Source of the DNA: Burkholderia sp. NRF60-BP8
GTDB taxonomy: Bacteria; Pseudomonadota; Gammaproteobacteria; Burkholderiales; Burkholderiaceae
DNA length: 64,000 bases
Direction: 5' to 3'
Assembly (NCBI RefSeq): GCF_001522585.2
Contig: NZ_CP013373.1
Span: 1,426,001-1,490,000 of the forward strand
Translations under genes and position numbers: made by a program
The notes under the pieces: model-generated
Told to the model about the DNA's origin: nothing
What the model saw: only the letters and a program-made list of their open reading frames with translations
Databases searched by the model: none
Shown: positions 25,289-34,914 of the stretch, piece after piece
How positions within the stretch are numbered: the first letter of the stretch is position 1
Layout: the number at the start of each line of letters is the position of its first letter

Positions 25289-27822
25289 AGGCCGCGTTCG
25301 CGTCGCGACTGCGCGCGTTCGGCCGCCGGGCGGCCGACTGGTGCGCGCGCGGCATCGGGCTGCCGGCGCAACGCACGCGGGTCGACTGGCTCGTGCGGCT
25401 GTTCTTCCACGCGCCGCCGCCCGGCCGGCCCGATCTCGTGCGCCGCTGGGTGCGCGTCGCGTTCCTGCGGCTCGCACAAGACTGGGGCGTGCTGCAACCG
25501 CTCAGCGCGCGCGAATGGCTGTGGCGCGCGATCGTGCGCGCACCGCGTGCGGCCGACGGTCGTCCCGCGCACGATCCGCTCGCATGGTTCGATACGCTCG
25601 TGGTGCCCGTCTACATGGCCGGGCGCGCGCTCGGCCGGCGCATCGACGCGATGCTCGCGCGTCTGCCGTGGGCGCGCTGGGGCGGTTGGCTCGATGCGCG
25701 CGCGAACGGCGTCGGCCGGCGCCGCTGGCTCGCGCCGCTGCTGCTCGTGGCCGGCGCGGTGCTGTGGGCCGCGGCCGGGATGTCGCCGCTGATGCCCGGC
25801 GCGCAGTTCGCGTTCTTCGCGATCGTCGCGGTGCTCGCGCTCGCGCTGCGCCGGCTGCCCGGCCACCTGCCGACCCTCGCGCTCGCGTCGCTCGCGCTGC
25901 TCGCGGCCGTGCGCTACGTGTGGTGGCGCACGACCCAGACGCTCGACTTCCGCAGCCCGGTCGAAGCCGTCGCCGGTTACCTGCTGTACGGCGCCGAAGC
26001 CTATACGTGGATGATCCTGCTGCTCGGCTTCGTGCAGACCGCGTGGCCGCTCGACCGGCCGATCGTGCCGCTGCCCGACGATCCGGACACCTGGCCGACC
26101 GTCGACGTCTATATCCCGACCTACAACGAGCCGCTGTCGGTCGTGAAGCCGACGGTGTTCGCCGCGCAGAGCATCGACTGGCCGAGCGCGAAGCTGCGCG
26201 TGTACCTGCTCGACGACGGCCGGCGTCCGGAGTTCGCGGCATTCGCGGCCGAGGCCGGCATCGACTATCTGACGCGCGACGACAACCGTCACGCGAAGGC
26301 CGGCAACATCAACCGTGCGCTGCCGAAAACGCACGGCGAGTACATCGCGATCTTCGACTGCGATCACGTGCCGACGCGCTCGTTCCTGCAGACGACGATG
26401 GGCGTGTTCCTGCGCGACCCGAAGTGCGCGCTCGTGCAGACGCCGCACCATTTCTTCTCGCCCGATCCGTTCGAGCGCAACCTCGGCACGTTCCGCGAGG
26501 TGCCGAACGAGGGCAACCTGTTCTACGGCCTCGTGCAGTCGGGCAACGACCTGTGGAACGCGACGTTCTTCTGCGGATCGTGCGCGGTGCTCAAGCGCAG
26601 CGCGCTGGAAGAGGTCGGCGGCGTCGCGGTCGAGACCGTGACCGAGGATGCGCATACGGCGCTCAAGCTGCATCGGCGCGGCTATACGTCGGCATACCTG
26701 CCGACCGTGCAGGCGGCAGGCCTCGCGACCGAAAGCCTGGCCGGCCACGTGAAGCAGCGCACGCGCTGGGCGCGCGGGATGGCGCAGATCTTCCGCATCG
26801 ACAACCCGTTCCTCGGGCGCGGGCTCGGCCTGATCCAGCGGATCTGCTACGGCAACGCGATGCTGCATTTCTTCTACGGGATTCCGCGGCTGGTGTTCCT
26901 GACGATCCCGCTCGCGTATCTGTTCTTCCACCTGTACTTCATCAACGCGTCGTCGCTCGCGCTCGCGAGCTACGTGATCCCGTATCTCGTGCTCGCGAAC
27001 ATCGCGAATTCGCGGATGCAGGGACGCTATCGGCATTCGTTCTGGGCCGAGGTCTACGAATCGGTGCTCGCGTGGTACATCGCGCTGCCGACCACCGTTG
27101 CGTTCTTCAGCCCGAAGCACGGCAAGTTCAACGTGACCGACAAGGGCGGCAAGATCGACGAAGGCTACGTCGACTGGTCGACGTCGAAGCCGTATCTCGT
27201 GCTGTTCGCGCTGAACGTGCTCGCGATCGTCGCCGGCCTGTGGCGGCTCGTGGCCGACCAGGGCGACGAGGCGTCGACGATCCTGATCACGCTCGGCTGG
27301 ACCGTGTACAACCTCGCGATGCTCGGCGCCGCGCTGGCCGTCGCGCGCGAGACGAAGCAGGTACGTGTCACGCACCGGATCGCGATGCGCGTGCCGGCGA
27401 TGCTGCTGCTCGCCGACGGCTCGACCGCCGCATGCTTCACGAGCGACTACTCGACCGGCGGTCTCGGCCTCGAAGCGGTGCCGGGGCTGCCGCTCGCCGT
27501 CGGCGACACGCTGACGGTGTGCGTGACGCGCGGCGACCGCGCGTTTCCGTTCCCGGTGCGCGTGACCCGTGCGACGCCGACCCACGTCGGCGTGAGCTTC
27601 GAGGAACTGACGCTCGAGCAGGAGCGCCAGCTCGTGCAATGCACGTTCGGCCGCGCGGATGCGTGGCTCGACTGGCACGAAGGCGCCCGGCCCGACACGC
27701 CGCTCGGCGGGCTCAAGGAAGTGCTGCGGATCGGGCTGGACGGTTACGTACGGATGTGGAAGGGCGCGGCGCGCGGCCTGCAGGCCATGCTCGCGCCGAA
27801 ACTCGATCGCGCGCGCGACTGA
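25285..27822 (+). CDS. bcsA: BcsA, cellulose synthase catalytic subunit with PilZ domain
   Basis: This 845-residue protein has an N-terminal extension, several membrane helices, a GT2 domain and a PilZ domain. Catalytic signatures are all present: DDG (D310-D311), DxD (D358-C-D360), TED (T453-D455) and QRTRW (Q491-W495). The c-di-GMP motif is intact, with RxxxR at R698-R702 and DxSxxG at D721-G726. It polymerises UDP-glucose at the inner membrane when c-di-GMP is bound and passes the glucan to BcsB. Its start overlaps bcsQ (ATGA), and bcsG follows after 27 bp. Confidence 0.97.
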   Translation: MKAAFASRLRAFGRRAADWCARGIGLPAQRTRVDWLVRLFFHAPPPGRPDLVRRWVRVAFLRLAQDWGVLQPLSAREWLWRAIVRAPRAADGRPAHDPLAWFDTLVVPVYMAGRALGRRIDAMLARLPWARWGGWLDARANGVGRRRWLAPLLLVAGAVLWAAAGMSPLMPGAQFAFFAIVAVLALALRRLPGHLPTLALASLALLAAVRYVWWRTTQTLDFRSPVEAVAGYLLYGAEAYTWMILLLGFVQTAWPLDRPIVPLPDDPDTWPTVDVYIPTYNEPLSVVKPTVFAAQSIDWPSAKLRVYLLDDGRRPEFAAFAAEAGIDYLTRDDNRHAKAGNINRALPKTHGEYIAIFDCDHVPTRSFLQTTMGVFLRDPKCALVQTPHHFFSPDPFERNLGTFREVPNEGNLFYGLVQSGNDLWNATFFCGSCAVLKRSALEEVGGVAVETVTEDAHTALKLHRRGYTSAYLPTVQAAGLATESLAGHVKQRTRWARGMAQIFRIDNPFLGRGLGLIQRICYGNAMLHFFYGIPRLVFLTIPLAYLFFHLYFINASSLALASYVIPYLVLANIANSRMQGRYRHSFWAEVYESVLAWYIALPTTVAFFSPKHGKFNVTDKGGKIDEGYVDWSTSKPYLVLFALNVLAIVAGLWRLVADQGDEASTILITLGWTVYNLAMLGAALAVARETKQVRVTHRIAMRVPAMLLLADGSTAACFTSDYSTGGLGLEAVPGLPLAVGDTLTVCVTRGDRAFPFPVRVTRATPTHVGVSFEELTLEQERQLVQCTFGRADAWLDWHEGARPDTPLGGLKEVLRIGLDGYVRMWKGAARGLQAMLAPKLDRARD

Positions 27823-27849
27823 CGCGGCGCGCATCATGGAGTGGGTTAG

Positions 27850-29406
27850 ATGACGTTCTGGAATCTGTATTTCATCCTGAAGTTCGCGCTGTTCGCGACC
27901 GGGCGCCTGCAGCCGTTCTGGCTCGCGAACCTCGCGTTCGCGGTGGCGCTGGCGGCGAGCGCGCCGCTGCGCTCGCGCGCGTGGCGCATCGTCCGGCAGG
28001 TCGCGGCGATCGCGATCGCGGTGCCGCTGCTCGCGCGCGAGCTGCATGCGCCGCCGCTCGTCCGTCTCGCGGAGGCCGCGCGCGAGGTCAGCACGTTCCG
28101 CGTCGATTACTGGATGGAGTTGTTGCCGCGCCTGTTGCCGCCCGTGCTGGCGCTGACGATCGTCGGCGCGCTGATCGTCTATTTCATCGTCAACCGCTGG
28201 CTGCGCGTCGCGACGTTCGTGGTGGTCGCGCTGATCGCGATGCCGCTCTGGCAGGCCGGCAGCGGGTTGATGGCGCGCGTCGCCGCGCCGGCCCAGCCGC
28301 AGGCGAGCGCGGCGGGCGCCACCCGCGTCGACCAGCCCGAGGATCACAACGCGGCGCTCGCGACGTTCCGCACGCAGGAGTCGCAGCGGCAGGTCGCGTT
28401 CGGCCATCTCGGCAGCGATCCGGCCGCGCAGTTCGACGTGATCGTGCTGCACGTCTGCTCGCTGTCGTGGGACGACCTCGATGCGGCGAAGGTGCGCAAC
28501 CATCCGATGCTGAGCCACTTCGACTACCTGTTCACGAACTTCAGCACGGCCGCGAGCTACAGCGGCCCGGCGGCGATCCGCGTGCTGCGCGCGAGCTGCG
28601 GGCAGGAAGCGCATGCGGACCTGTACAAGCCCGCGCCGCAGCAGTGCCACCTGTTCTCGCAACTGGCGGGCGCCGGCTACACGGTGCAGTCGCTGCTGAA
28701 CCACGACGGCCATTTCGACAACTTCCTGCAGGTGATCCACGACAACATCGGCGTGGCCGATGCGCCGATGATCTCGAACGCGGCCGCGCCGGTCGCGATG
28801 CACGCGTTCGACGGGTCGGCGATCAAGGACGACTACGCGACGCTCGCGAACTGGTACGCGCAGCGCGCGGCGGTGCCGGGGCCGGTCGCGCTGTACTACA
28901 ACACGATCAGCCTGCACGACGGCAACCGCGTGGTCGGTAGCGCGCTGACGAGCATCGACTCGTATCCGCAGCGCGCGACGAAGCTGATGACCGACTTCGA
29001 CCGTCTTGCCGACCTGATCGCGCAATCGGGCCGCCGCGCGGTGATCGTGTTCGTGCCCGAGCACGGCGCCGCGTTGCGCGGCGACAAGAACCAGGTCGCG
29101 GGGCTGCGCGAGATTCCGACGCCGCGCATCGTGCATGGGCCGGTCGGCGTGCGGCTCGTCGGCTTCACCGGCAATCACGGCGCGACGACCGTGATCGAGC
29201 AGCCGACCAGCTTCCTCGCGCTCGCGCAATTGCTGTCGAACCTCGTGTCGAACAGCCCGTTCAAGCCCGGCGCGACGCTCGCGCAATACGCGGCCGATTT
29301 GCCGCGCACGCGGATGATCGGCGAGAACGAGGGCACGGTGACGATGCAGACGGCTGCGGGTTACGCGGTCAAGACTCCGGACGGCGTATGGATCGACGAA
29401 CAGTAA
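27850..29406 (+). CDS. bcsG: BcsG, cellulose phosphoethanolamine transferase
   Basis: This 518-residue protein has about five N-terminal membrane segments (residues 1-150) and a periplasmic alkaline-phosphatase-fold domain. The conserved block SYSGPAAIRVLRASCGQ places the predicted nucleophile at Ser238, and later metal-ligand regions include FVPEHGAALRGD and GNHGATT. BcsG transfers phosphoethanolamine from phosphatidylethanolamine to nascent cellulose. Its presence with bcsE and bcsF marks the operon as the phosphoethanolamine-cellulose type. It is followed 2 bp later by bcsR. Confidence 0.94.
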   Translation: MTFWNLYFILKFALFATGRLQPFWLANLAFAVALAASAPLRSRAWRIVRQVAAIAIAVPLLARELHAPPLVRLAEAAREVSTFRVDYWMELLPRLLPPVLALTIVGALIVYFIVNRWLRVATFVVVALIAMPLWQAGSGLMARVAAPAQPQASAAGATRVDQPEDHNAALATFRTQESQRQVAFGHLGSDPAAQFDVIVLHVCSLSWDDLDAAKVRNHPMLSHFDYLFTNFSTAASYSGPAAIRVLRASCGQEAHADLYKPAPQQCHLFSQLAGAGYTVQSLLNHDGHFDNFLQVIHDNIGVADAPMISNAAAPVAMHAFDGSAIKDDYATLANWYAQRAAVPGPVALYYNTISLHDGNRVVGSALTSIDSYPQRATKLMTDFDRLADLIAQSGRRAVIVFVPEHGAALRGDKNQVAGLREIPTPRIVHGPVGVRLVGFTGNHGATTVIEQPTSFLALAQLLSNLVSNSPFKPGATLAQYAADLPRTRMIGENEGTVTMQTAAGYAVKTPDGVWIDEQ

Positions 29407-29408
29407 CG

Positions 29409-29585
29409 ATGACCGGCGAAGGCGACGAAGACCGCCTGTCGCAGCCGAACGACGTGATCGGCCTCGCGCGGCATCTGCCCGCGCTCGATCCCGGGCGCTA
29501 CGTCGACGAACAGGCGCGCCGCGCGTTCGACGCGTCGCTCGAACGCTGGCCGACGCTCGCGAAGCTGATGGGATTGAAGCGGTAA
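29409..29585 (+). CDS. bcsR: BcsR-like small cellulose biosynthesis protein
   Basis: This 58-residue acidic protein begins 2 bp after the bcsG stop. Its C-terminal block FDASLERWPTLAKLMG resembles the conserved end of enterobacterial BcsR (about 62 residues, recalled ending in a similar RWP-LLAEF pattern), and the N-terminal DVIGLARHLPALD fits as well. BcsR controls BcsQ and synthase assembly. In E. coli it is the first gene, before bcsQ; here it is last, directly before a strong hairpin. An alternative ATG at 29388 would overlap bcsG. Confidence 0.75.
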   Translation: MTGEGDEDRLSQPNDVIGLARHLPALDPGRYVDEQARRAFDASLERWPTLAKLMGLKR

Positions 29586-29589
29586 ACAC

Positions 29590-29619
29590 ACGACGGCCGG
29601 CATGACTGCCGGCCGTCGT
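29590..29619. terminator. 13-bp perfect hairpin ending the bcs operon
   Basis: ACGACGGCCGGCA (29590-29602) pairs perfectly with 29607-29619 around a 4-base loop, 5 bp after the bcsR stop and 25 bp from the end of the converging pirin gene. There is no U-tract. It is therefore a strong candidate bidirectional terminator or 3' stabiliser, not a textbook intrinsic terminator. Confidence 0.6.
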
Positions 29620-29643
29620 CGGTGCGTCGCGCCAGGCCGCTCA

Positions 29644-30525
29644 TTACGGCTTGCGTTCCGGCTGGCGCGTCCATTCGCTTTCTTCGCCCGGCACCTTGCC
29701 GAACGTCTGATCGGCCCACGCAGCCCGCGCGGCGTCGATCTTCGCGCGTTGGCTCGACACGAAATTCCATTCGATGAACCGCTCGCCCGGCAGGTGCGCG
29801 CCGCCGAGCAGCATCGCGCGGGCGCCGTGCGTGCTCGCGAGCGCGACGGTCGCGCCCGGTTCGAGCACGGCCATCGTCGCCGGGGCGAGCGGCGTGCCGT
29901 CGATGGCGAGATCGCCGTCGACGAGATACACGCCGCGTTCGTCGTGCTCCGCATCGAGCGCGAGCTGCCCGCCCGACGCGAAATCGGCGACCGCATAGAG
30001 CGTCGGCGAGAACACGGCGACCGGCGACGCGAGGCCGAACGCGGTGCCCGCGATCACGCGCACGGTCACGCCGTCGCGCGTGAACGACGGCAGCGTGTCG
30101 GCCGCGTGGTGAACGAACGCGGGCGCGGCGTCTTCATGCTCGACCGGCAGTGCGACCCAGGTCTGGATCCCGTGCACCGGCTGCTCGCGCGGGCGATCCT
30201 CGTCGGGCGAGCGCTCCGAATGCACGATGCCGCGGCCGGCCGTCATCCAGTTCACGTCGCCCGGCACGATCTTCTGCCGGAAGCCGAGGCTGTCGTGATG
30301 CATCAGCGAGCCGTCGAACAGGTAGGTGACGGTCGCGAGCCCGATGTGCGGATGCGGCAGCACGTCGATGCCGCGGCCGGCCGGCAACACGGCCGGCCCC
30401 ATCTCGTCGAAGAAGATGAACGGGCCGACGAGGCGCGCCGCGCGCGCGGGCAGCACGCGCCGCACGACGAGGTTGCCGATGTCGCTTTCGCGCGGCGTGA
30501 GCAGGGTCTTGATCGAGGCGGACAT
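29644..30525 (-). CDS. Pirin family protein (bicupin)
   Basis: This 293-residue protein is of the pirin/bicupin type. The N-terminal cupin carries the metal-binding block LPHPHIGLATVTYLFDGSLMHH and the loop DVNWMTAGRGIVHSE, and the pirin C-terminal domain follows (about 180-285). Pirins are iron-binding proteins; some bacterial ones have quercetinase or redox-sensing activity. The ATG at 30525 is chosen because conserved sequence begins there. It lies 31 bp downstream of the OsmC gene and is probably co-transcribed with it, which suggests an oxidative-stress role. Confidence 0.9.
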   Translation of the reverse strand: MSASIKTLLTPRESDIGNLVVRRVLPARAARLVGPFIFFDEMGPAVLPAGRGIDVLPHPHIGLATVTYLFDGSLMHHDSLGFRQKIVPGDVNWMTAGRGIVHSERSPDEDRPREQPVHGIQTWVALPVEHEDAAPAFVHHAADTLPSFTRDGVTVRVIAGTAFGLASPVAVFSPTLYAVADFASGGQLALDAEHDERGVYLVDGDLAIDGTPLAPATMAVLEPGATVALASTHGARAMLLGGAHLPGERFIEWNFVSSQRAKIDAARAAWADQTFGKVPGEESEWTRQPERKP

Positions 30526-30556
30526 GGTGGGCTGGGTCGTGGTCAGGGGGAACGCG

Positions 30557-30949
30557 TCAGGCGATCGCCGTATCGATCGCGATCGGATGCGTGAGGATCT
30601 TGTGCACCGGGCAGGCATTCGCGATCTGCAGCAGCCGTTCGCGCTGCTCGCCGGTCAGGTCGCCGTCGAGCGTGATGCGGCGCACGATCGTGCTGCCCGC
30701 GCTGCCCGCTTCGTGCGCGAGCTTCACGTGCACTTCGTCGAGCGGCCAGCCTTTTCGTTGCGCATACATCTTCAGCGTGATCGCGGTGCACGCGCCAAGA
30801 CTCGACAGCAGCAGCGCGATTGGCGTCGGCGCCGCATCGCCACCGCCGAGCGACGCGGGTTCGTCGGCGCGCCACTGATGGACGCCATCGCTGAAGTGGA
30901 CGAGGTAATCGACCGGGCCGATGCTCGCTTCGACGGACAGTTCGCTCAT
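30557..30949 (-). CDS. OsmC/Ohr-family peroxidase
   Basis: This 130-residue protein has the OsmC fold with both redox cysteines in place: [20 protein letters not shown] in the middle and NACPVHKIL near the C terminus. It reduces organic hydroperoxides through a Cys-based cycle. It is preceded by the Na+/H+ antiporter (49-bp gap) and followed by pirin on the same strand. The length is slightly short for the family but complete. Confidence 0.9.
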   Translation of the reverse strand: MSELSVEASIGPVDYLVHFSDGVHQWRADEPASLGGGDAAPTPIALLLSSLGACTAITLKMYAQRKGWPLDEVHVKLAHEAGSAGSTIVRRITLDGDLTGEQRERLLQIANACPVHKILTHPIAIDTAIA

Positions 30950-30998
30950 TGCAGTTCCGGGTGGGGAAAGGGGACGGGCCGGCCGGGCAGGCCGGGCA

Positions 30999-32579
30999 TC
31001 ACGGTTCGAGCAGGCGCTGCAGCCGCAGCTCCTCGAAATCGAGCTCCGATTCTATGCGGTGCAGCACCGCGTCGTCGACCTTGCCGTCGCGATGCAGGTC
31101 GAGCAATGCGTCGCGCGACACGCCGACCAGCTCGAGCTCGACGCGCAGCATCCGCGCGCGCACGTCCGCGGGCGCCGCTCCGTCGCGGTGCGCGCGTTCG
31201 TTGAACGCGACGCGGTTGCGGTACTCGGTCAGCAGCCGGTCGAGCGATGCGCGTTCGAGGCCGGCGCCGCGCCCCCCGCGCGCATCGAGTTCGGCGAGCG
31301 CCGCGCCGAACGCGTGCGCACGCACCGCGTGCTCGGACATCGTGCGGCGCACGGCCGGGCGCAGCTTCAGCACGCGGATCAGCGGCGCGAGCGTGCCGCC
31401 CTGCACGACGAGCGTCGCGATGATCAGCAGGAACGTGCTGAACAGGATCAGGTCGCGGCCGGGGAAGTTGGCGGGCAGCGCGATCGCGGCCGCGAGGCTC
31501 ACGACGCCGCGCATGCCCGACCAGCCGAGTACGACGGCCTCGCGCCACGACCACGGCGCGTGGCCCGCGCGTCGCTCGCGCAGGCGCCCCGGCAGCCACA
31601 TCGCGGCGAACACCCACACCACGCGCGCGCCGATCGCGGCGGCCGTCGCCGGCAGCGCGACCCGCAGGCCGGCCATCAGCACCGCGCCTTCGTGGTTCAC
31701 GCGCGCGAGGATCGCGTGCAACGCGAGGCCGATCAGGATGAACACGAGCGCGTCGAGCACGAACACGATCGCTTCCCACGTCGCCTTCGCCTTGATCCGC
31801 ATGTCGGCGTCGAACACGCGATGCTGGCGCACGCCGAGCACGAGGCCGCAGGTGACGACCGACAGCACACCCGAGCCGTCGACGGCTTCCGCGATTCCGT
31901 AGCTGCCCCATGCCATCGCGAAGGTCACGACGATGCCGAGCATCGGCTCGCGCAGGCGTTGCAGCACCCAGCACATCGCATGGCCGCATGCGAGGCCGAC
32001 CGCGATGCCGATCAGCGTGAGCGAGAAGAACAGGCCGGTGGCGCTCGCCGTCGTGATCGACGCGGCGAGCGCGGCCGACACGGCCATCTGGTACAGCAGC
32101 AGGCCCGACGCATCGTTGACGAGGCTTTCGCCTTCGAGCACCGCGACGAGCCGCGCGGGCAGCGGGTGGCGCTGCAGGATCGCTTTCGCGGCGACCGCGT
32201 CGGGCGGCGACACGATCGCGCCGAGCGTGAAGCACGCGGCCCACGGCAGCGCGGGATTCGCCGCGTGCACGGCGAGCGCGACCGCGACGGTCGTGAACGC
32301 CACGGCCCCGAGCGCGAGCGACGCGATCGATGCGAGCGCCTGCCGGAATTCCTTCCACGCGGTATAGAAGCCGCTCGACATCAACAGCGGCGGCAGTACC
32401 GCCGCGAGCAGCAGCGCCGGGTCCATGTCGGGCACGCGCTTGCCGGCGACGGCGACCACGCAGCCGCCGAGCAGCAATACGACGGCTGGCGGAATCGAGA
32501 TCCGCTCGGCGAGCCACGTGAGGGCGCCCGCGCCGCAGATCAACAGCAGCAGGTAATGGAACAGCTCGACGTTGGTCAT
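30999..32579 (-). CDS. CPA1-type Na+/H+ antiporter
   Basis: This 526-residue protein has about 12 membrane helices in the first 400 residues and a hydrophilic C-terminal tail (about 400-526) rich in Arg/Glu. Family blocks include [34 protein letters not shown] with the ion-binding Asp, and [17 protein letters not shown]. It exchanges cytosolic Na+ or K+ for H+. A separate two-gene minus-strand unit (XapX) lies directly upstream, with a 25-bp gap. Confidence 0.92.
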   Translation of the reverse strand: MTNVELFHYLLLLICGAGALTWLAERISIPPAVVLLLGGCVVAVAGKRVPDMDPALLLAAVLPPLLMSSGFYTAWKEFRQALASIASLALGAVAFTTVAVALAVHAANPALPWAACFTLGAIVSPPDAVAAKAILQRHPLPARLVAVLEGESLVNDASGLLLYQMAVSAALAASITTASATGLFFSLTLIGIAVGLACGHAMCWVLQRLREPMLGIVVTFAMAWGSYGIAEAVDGSGVLSVVTCGLVLGVRQHRVFDADMRIKAKATWEAIVFVLDALVFILIGLALHAILARVNHEGAVLMAGLRVALPATAAAIGARVVWVFAAMWLPGRLRERRAGHAPWSWREAVVLGWSGMRGVVSLAAAIALPANFPGRDLILFSTFLLIIATLVVQGGTLAPLIRVLKLRPAVRRTMSEHAVRAHAFGAALAELDARGGRGAGLERASLDRLLTEYRNRVAFNERAHRDGAAPADVRARMLRVELELVGVSRDALLDLHRDGKVDDAVLHRIESELDFEELRLQRLLEP

Positions 32580-32604
32580 GCGTGGCGGACGGCGATGGGG
32601 TGGA

Positions 32605-32865
32605 TCACGAAGGCTTGCGGTCGTTCGCGGCGCCGCCCGGCAGCGCGCCGAACATGTGCTGGCTGCACTTGGCGTCGCGCCATGCGGTGTTCAGCCGATG
32701 GCCGGACAGCATGCGCCGCGCGACCGGCAGGATCTGTTCGCCGGCCAGCATGCCGAGCAGGCCGACGAGCGCGATGACCGGCGGCGCGGGCGAGTTCACG
32801 CCGATCGCGCCGTAGATGACGCCGGCGAGGATGCCGGCGAGCAGCGAGAGGACATACGGTTTCAT
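32605..32865 (-). CDS. XapX domain (DUF1427) membrane protein, copy 1
   Basis: This 86-residue protein has an N-terminal XapX domain made of two short membrane helices: LSLLAGILAGVIYGAIGV and the conserved SPAPPVIALVGLLGML. A soluble C-terminal tail contains a Cys/His pair (AKCSQHMFG). Function is unknown. XapX genes often sit near isochorismatase-fold hydrolases, as here (divergent hydrolase at 33140). It is paralogous to the shorter copy at 34915. ATG at 32865 begins the conserved domain. Confidence 0.85.
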   Translation of the reverse strand: MKPYVLSLLAGILAGVIYGAIGVNSPAPPVIALVGLLGMLAGEQILPVARRMLSGHRLNTAWRDAKCSQHMFGALPGGAANDRKPS

Positions 32866-32982
32866 GGTGGTGCGCCTCGTGGTGCCCGAGCGGCGCCGGA
32901 AGGGCACCGTCAAAGTCTTGAAAGCGTATCGGGTTTGCGTGAAGAAAAAAAGGGCGGGCGGCCCCGAACGGGCATCCATTCG

Positions 32983-32999
32983 GGAATCGGATCGATTCC
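32983..32999. promoter_or_regulatory. Palindrome in the XapX/hydrolase divergent gap
   Basis: GGAATCG-GAT-CGATTCC is a perfect 7-bp inverted repeat with a 3-bp centre, 118 bp from the XapX start and 141 bp before the hydrolase start. It is a candidate operator in the 274-bp divergent region. The region otherwise shows only a poly-A run (about 32943-32950) and no clear promoter. Confidence 0.4.
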
Positions 33000-33139
33000 G
33001 TTTCTTGGGTGTTCGCGCCGCGCGTTTGCAGCTTAAATATTGCGGCGCGGATGACGATCCGGCGCCGACGCATTCCGGGCTCCTCCCGCTGTCGCGGTCG
33101 AGGCAGGCTCCCCTTTTCGTTCATAGGACTCCATTCGCC

Positions 33140-33826
33140 ATGAGCAACCCGAAGCTTGAAGTACTGACGCCGCAGAACAGCCAATTGATCTTCATCGACC
33201 AGCAGCCGCAGATGGCGTTCGGCGTGCAGTCGATCGATCGCCAGACGCTGAAGAACAACGTCGTCGGGCTCGCGAAGGCCGCGAAGGTCTTCAACATCCC
33301 GACCACGATCACGACGGTCGAAAGCGACAGCTTCTCGGGCCACACCTATCCCGAGCTGCTCGACGTGTTCCCGAACCAGAAGACGCTCGAGCGCACGTCG
33401 ATGAATTCGTGGGACGACCAGAAGGTGCGCGACGCGCTCGCCGCGAACGGCCGCAAGAAGGTGGTCGTGTCGGGCCTGTGGACCGAAGTCTGCAATACGA
33501 CGTTCGCGCTGTGCGCGATGCTCGAAGGCGACTACGAGATCTACATGGTCGCCGACGCCTCGGGCGGCACGTCGCAGGCCGCGCACGACTTCGCGATGCA
33601 GCGCATGGTGCAGGCCGGCGTGGTGCCGGTCACGTGGCAGCAGGTGCTGCTCGAATGGCAGCGCGACTGGGCGCGCCGCGACTCGTACGACGCGGTGATG
33701 GCGATCGCGAAGGAGCATTCGGGCGCGTACGGGATGGGCGTCGACTACGCGTACACGATGGTCCACAAGGCGCCGCAGCGTACCGCGACGCCGCACGAGT
33801 CGATCCCGGCCGTACCGGCGAAGTAA
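33140..33826 (+). CDS. Isochorismatase-fold (YcaC-like) hydrolase
   Basis: This 228-residue protein is an isochorismatase/cysteine-hydrolase family member of the YcaC type. The catalytic Asp is in LIFIDQQPQM (D20) and the nucleophile Cys is C118 in GLWTEVCNTTFAL; a Lys lies in the expected region before it. The long C-terminal part (WQQVLLEWQRDWARR) is also typical of YcaC. The substrate is unknown, and amide or carbamate-like compounds are plausible. It is flanked by two XapX genes and a LysR regulator. A 12-bp hairpin follows the stop. Confidence 0.9.
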   Translation: MSNPKLEVLTPQNSQLIFIDQQPQMAFGVQSIDRQTLKNNVVGLAKAAKVFNIPTTITTVESDSFSGHTYPELLDVFPNQKTLERTSMNSWDDQKVRDALAANGRKKVVVSGLWTEVCNTTFALCAMLEGDYEIYMVADASGGTSQAAHDFAMQRMVQAGVVPVTWQQVLLEWQRDWARRDSYDAVMAIAKEHSGAYGMGVDYAYTMVHKAPQRTATPHESIPAVPAK

Positions 33827-33838
33827 CGGGCCGCCGGC

Positions 33839-33872
33839 CGCGCTCGCCGCAACGGCTGCCGCGGCGAGCGCG
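33839..33872. terminator. Hairpin between converging hydrolase and LysR genes
   Basis: A 12-bp perfect stem (33839-33850 with 33861-33872) and a 10-base loop lie between the hydrolase stop and the converging LysR stop. There is no T-tract. It is probably a bidirectional termination hairpin. Confidence 0.5.
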
Positions 33873-33892
33873 TGCTGGCGGCGGTCGCGCGT

Positions 33893-34816
33893 TCAGGCGG
33901 CGGGCAGCGCCCACGGCGCGCGCGAGAAATGTTCGGCGAGGAAAGCGAGCAGCACCGTCACGCGTGCGGCGCGCAGCATGCCGGGCGGCGTGACGAGGTT
34001 CACGTTGATGTCCGCGATCTTCCAGTCGCTCATCACTTCCTCGAGCGCGCCGCGCTGCAGTTCGTCCCACACCAGGAATTCGGGCTGAAGCGCGAGGCCG
34101 TGACCGGCGACGAGCGCGGGCACGATCACGTCGGCGTTGTTGGAGCGAATGCGTCCGTGCACGTTCACGCCGAAGTCGTCGCCCGATGCCGCGTGACGAA
34201 AGCGCCAGTACTCGGGCGTAGGCAGGTTCGTGTAGGTGAGGCACACGTGCTGTTCGATGTCGCGCGGATGAGCGGGGCGGCCGTGCCGGTCGAGATACGC
34301 GGGCGATGCGACGAGCGGCCGGCGCACCGCGCAGAGGCGGCGCGAGCGCAGCGTCGAATCGCTCAGCTCGGCGATGCGGATCGCGACGTCGAAGCCGCCG
34401 GACACGATGTCGACGATGTGGTCGGTCAGCACGAGATCGATGTCGACGCGCGGATAGCGCTCGAGGAACGCGGGCAGCACCGGCGACAGATGGTGCAGCC
34501 CGAACGACATCGGCGCATTCACGCGCACGAGGCCATGCGGTTCGAGCGCCTGCGCGGACGCTTCGTTTTCGATCAGCTCCGCATCGGCGAGCAGGCGGAT
34601 CGCGCGGTCGCGCAGCAGTTCGCCGGTCGGTGTGAGCGACAGCTTGCGCGACGTGCGGTACAGCAGCATCGCGCCGAGGCGCTTTTCGAGGCGCGCGATC
34701 GCTTTCGACACGGTGGGTTGCGATACGCCGAGCAGGTCGGCGGCTTTCGCGAACGAGCCCGTCTCGGCGACGCGCGCAAAGATGGCCCAGGCTTCGAGAT
34801 CAGGAAGGTGTTGCAT
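33893..34816 (-). CDS. LysR-family transcriptional regulator of the XapX-amidohydrolase operon
   Basis: This 307-residue protein has a clear LysR helix-turn-helix ([40 protein letters not shown]) and an effector domain with the CrgA/GbpR-like layout. It is divergent from the six-gene operon starting at 34915, with a 98-bp gap, and converges with the hydrolase. It most likely controls that operon. I could not find an unambiguous T-N11-A dyad in the gap. Confidence 0.93.
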   Translation of the reverse strand: MQHLPDLEAWAIFARVAETGSFAKAADLLGVSQPTVSKAIARLEKRLGAMLLYRTSRKLSLTPTGELLRDRAIRLLADAELIENEASAQALEPHGLVRVNAPMSFGLHHLSPVLPAFLERYPRVDIDLVLTDHIVDIVSGGFDVAIRIAELSDSTLRSRRLCAVRRPLVASPAYLDRHGRPAHPRDIEQHVCLTYTNLPTPEYWRFRHAASGDDFGVNVHGRIRSNNADVIVPALVAGHGLALQPEFLVWDELQRGALEEVMSDWKIADINVNLVTPPGMLRAARVTVLLAFLAEHFSRAPWALPAA

Positions 34817-34914
34817 GGTCGGAAGGGGTGGCAGGCAAGCGAAACGGATGCGATGCGCCGCGCGCGCGGCCTCGCGATGCGGGTGATTCTAATCCGGCCG
34901 GGAGAAAAGACGTT

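Noticed and set aside
24892..29589. Very long minus-strand open frame (about 1565 codons) opposite bcsA/bcsG
   Set aside because: It is antisense to well-supported cellulose genes, has a His/Arg-rich low-complexity composition and no domain. It arises from high-GC codon usage.
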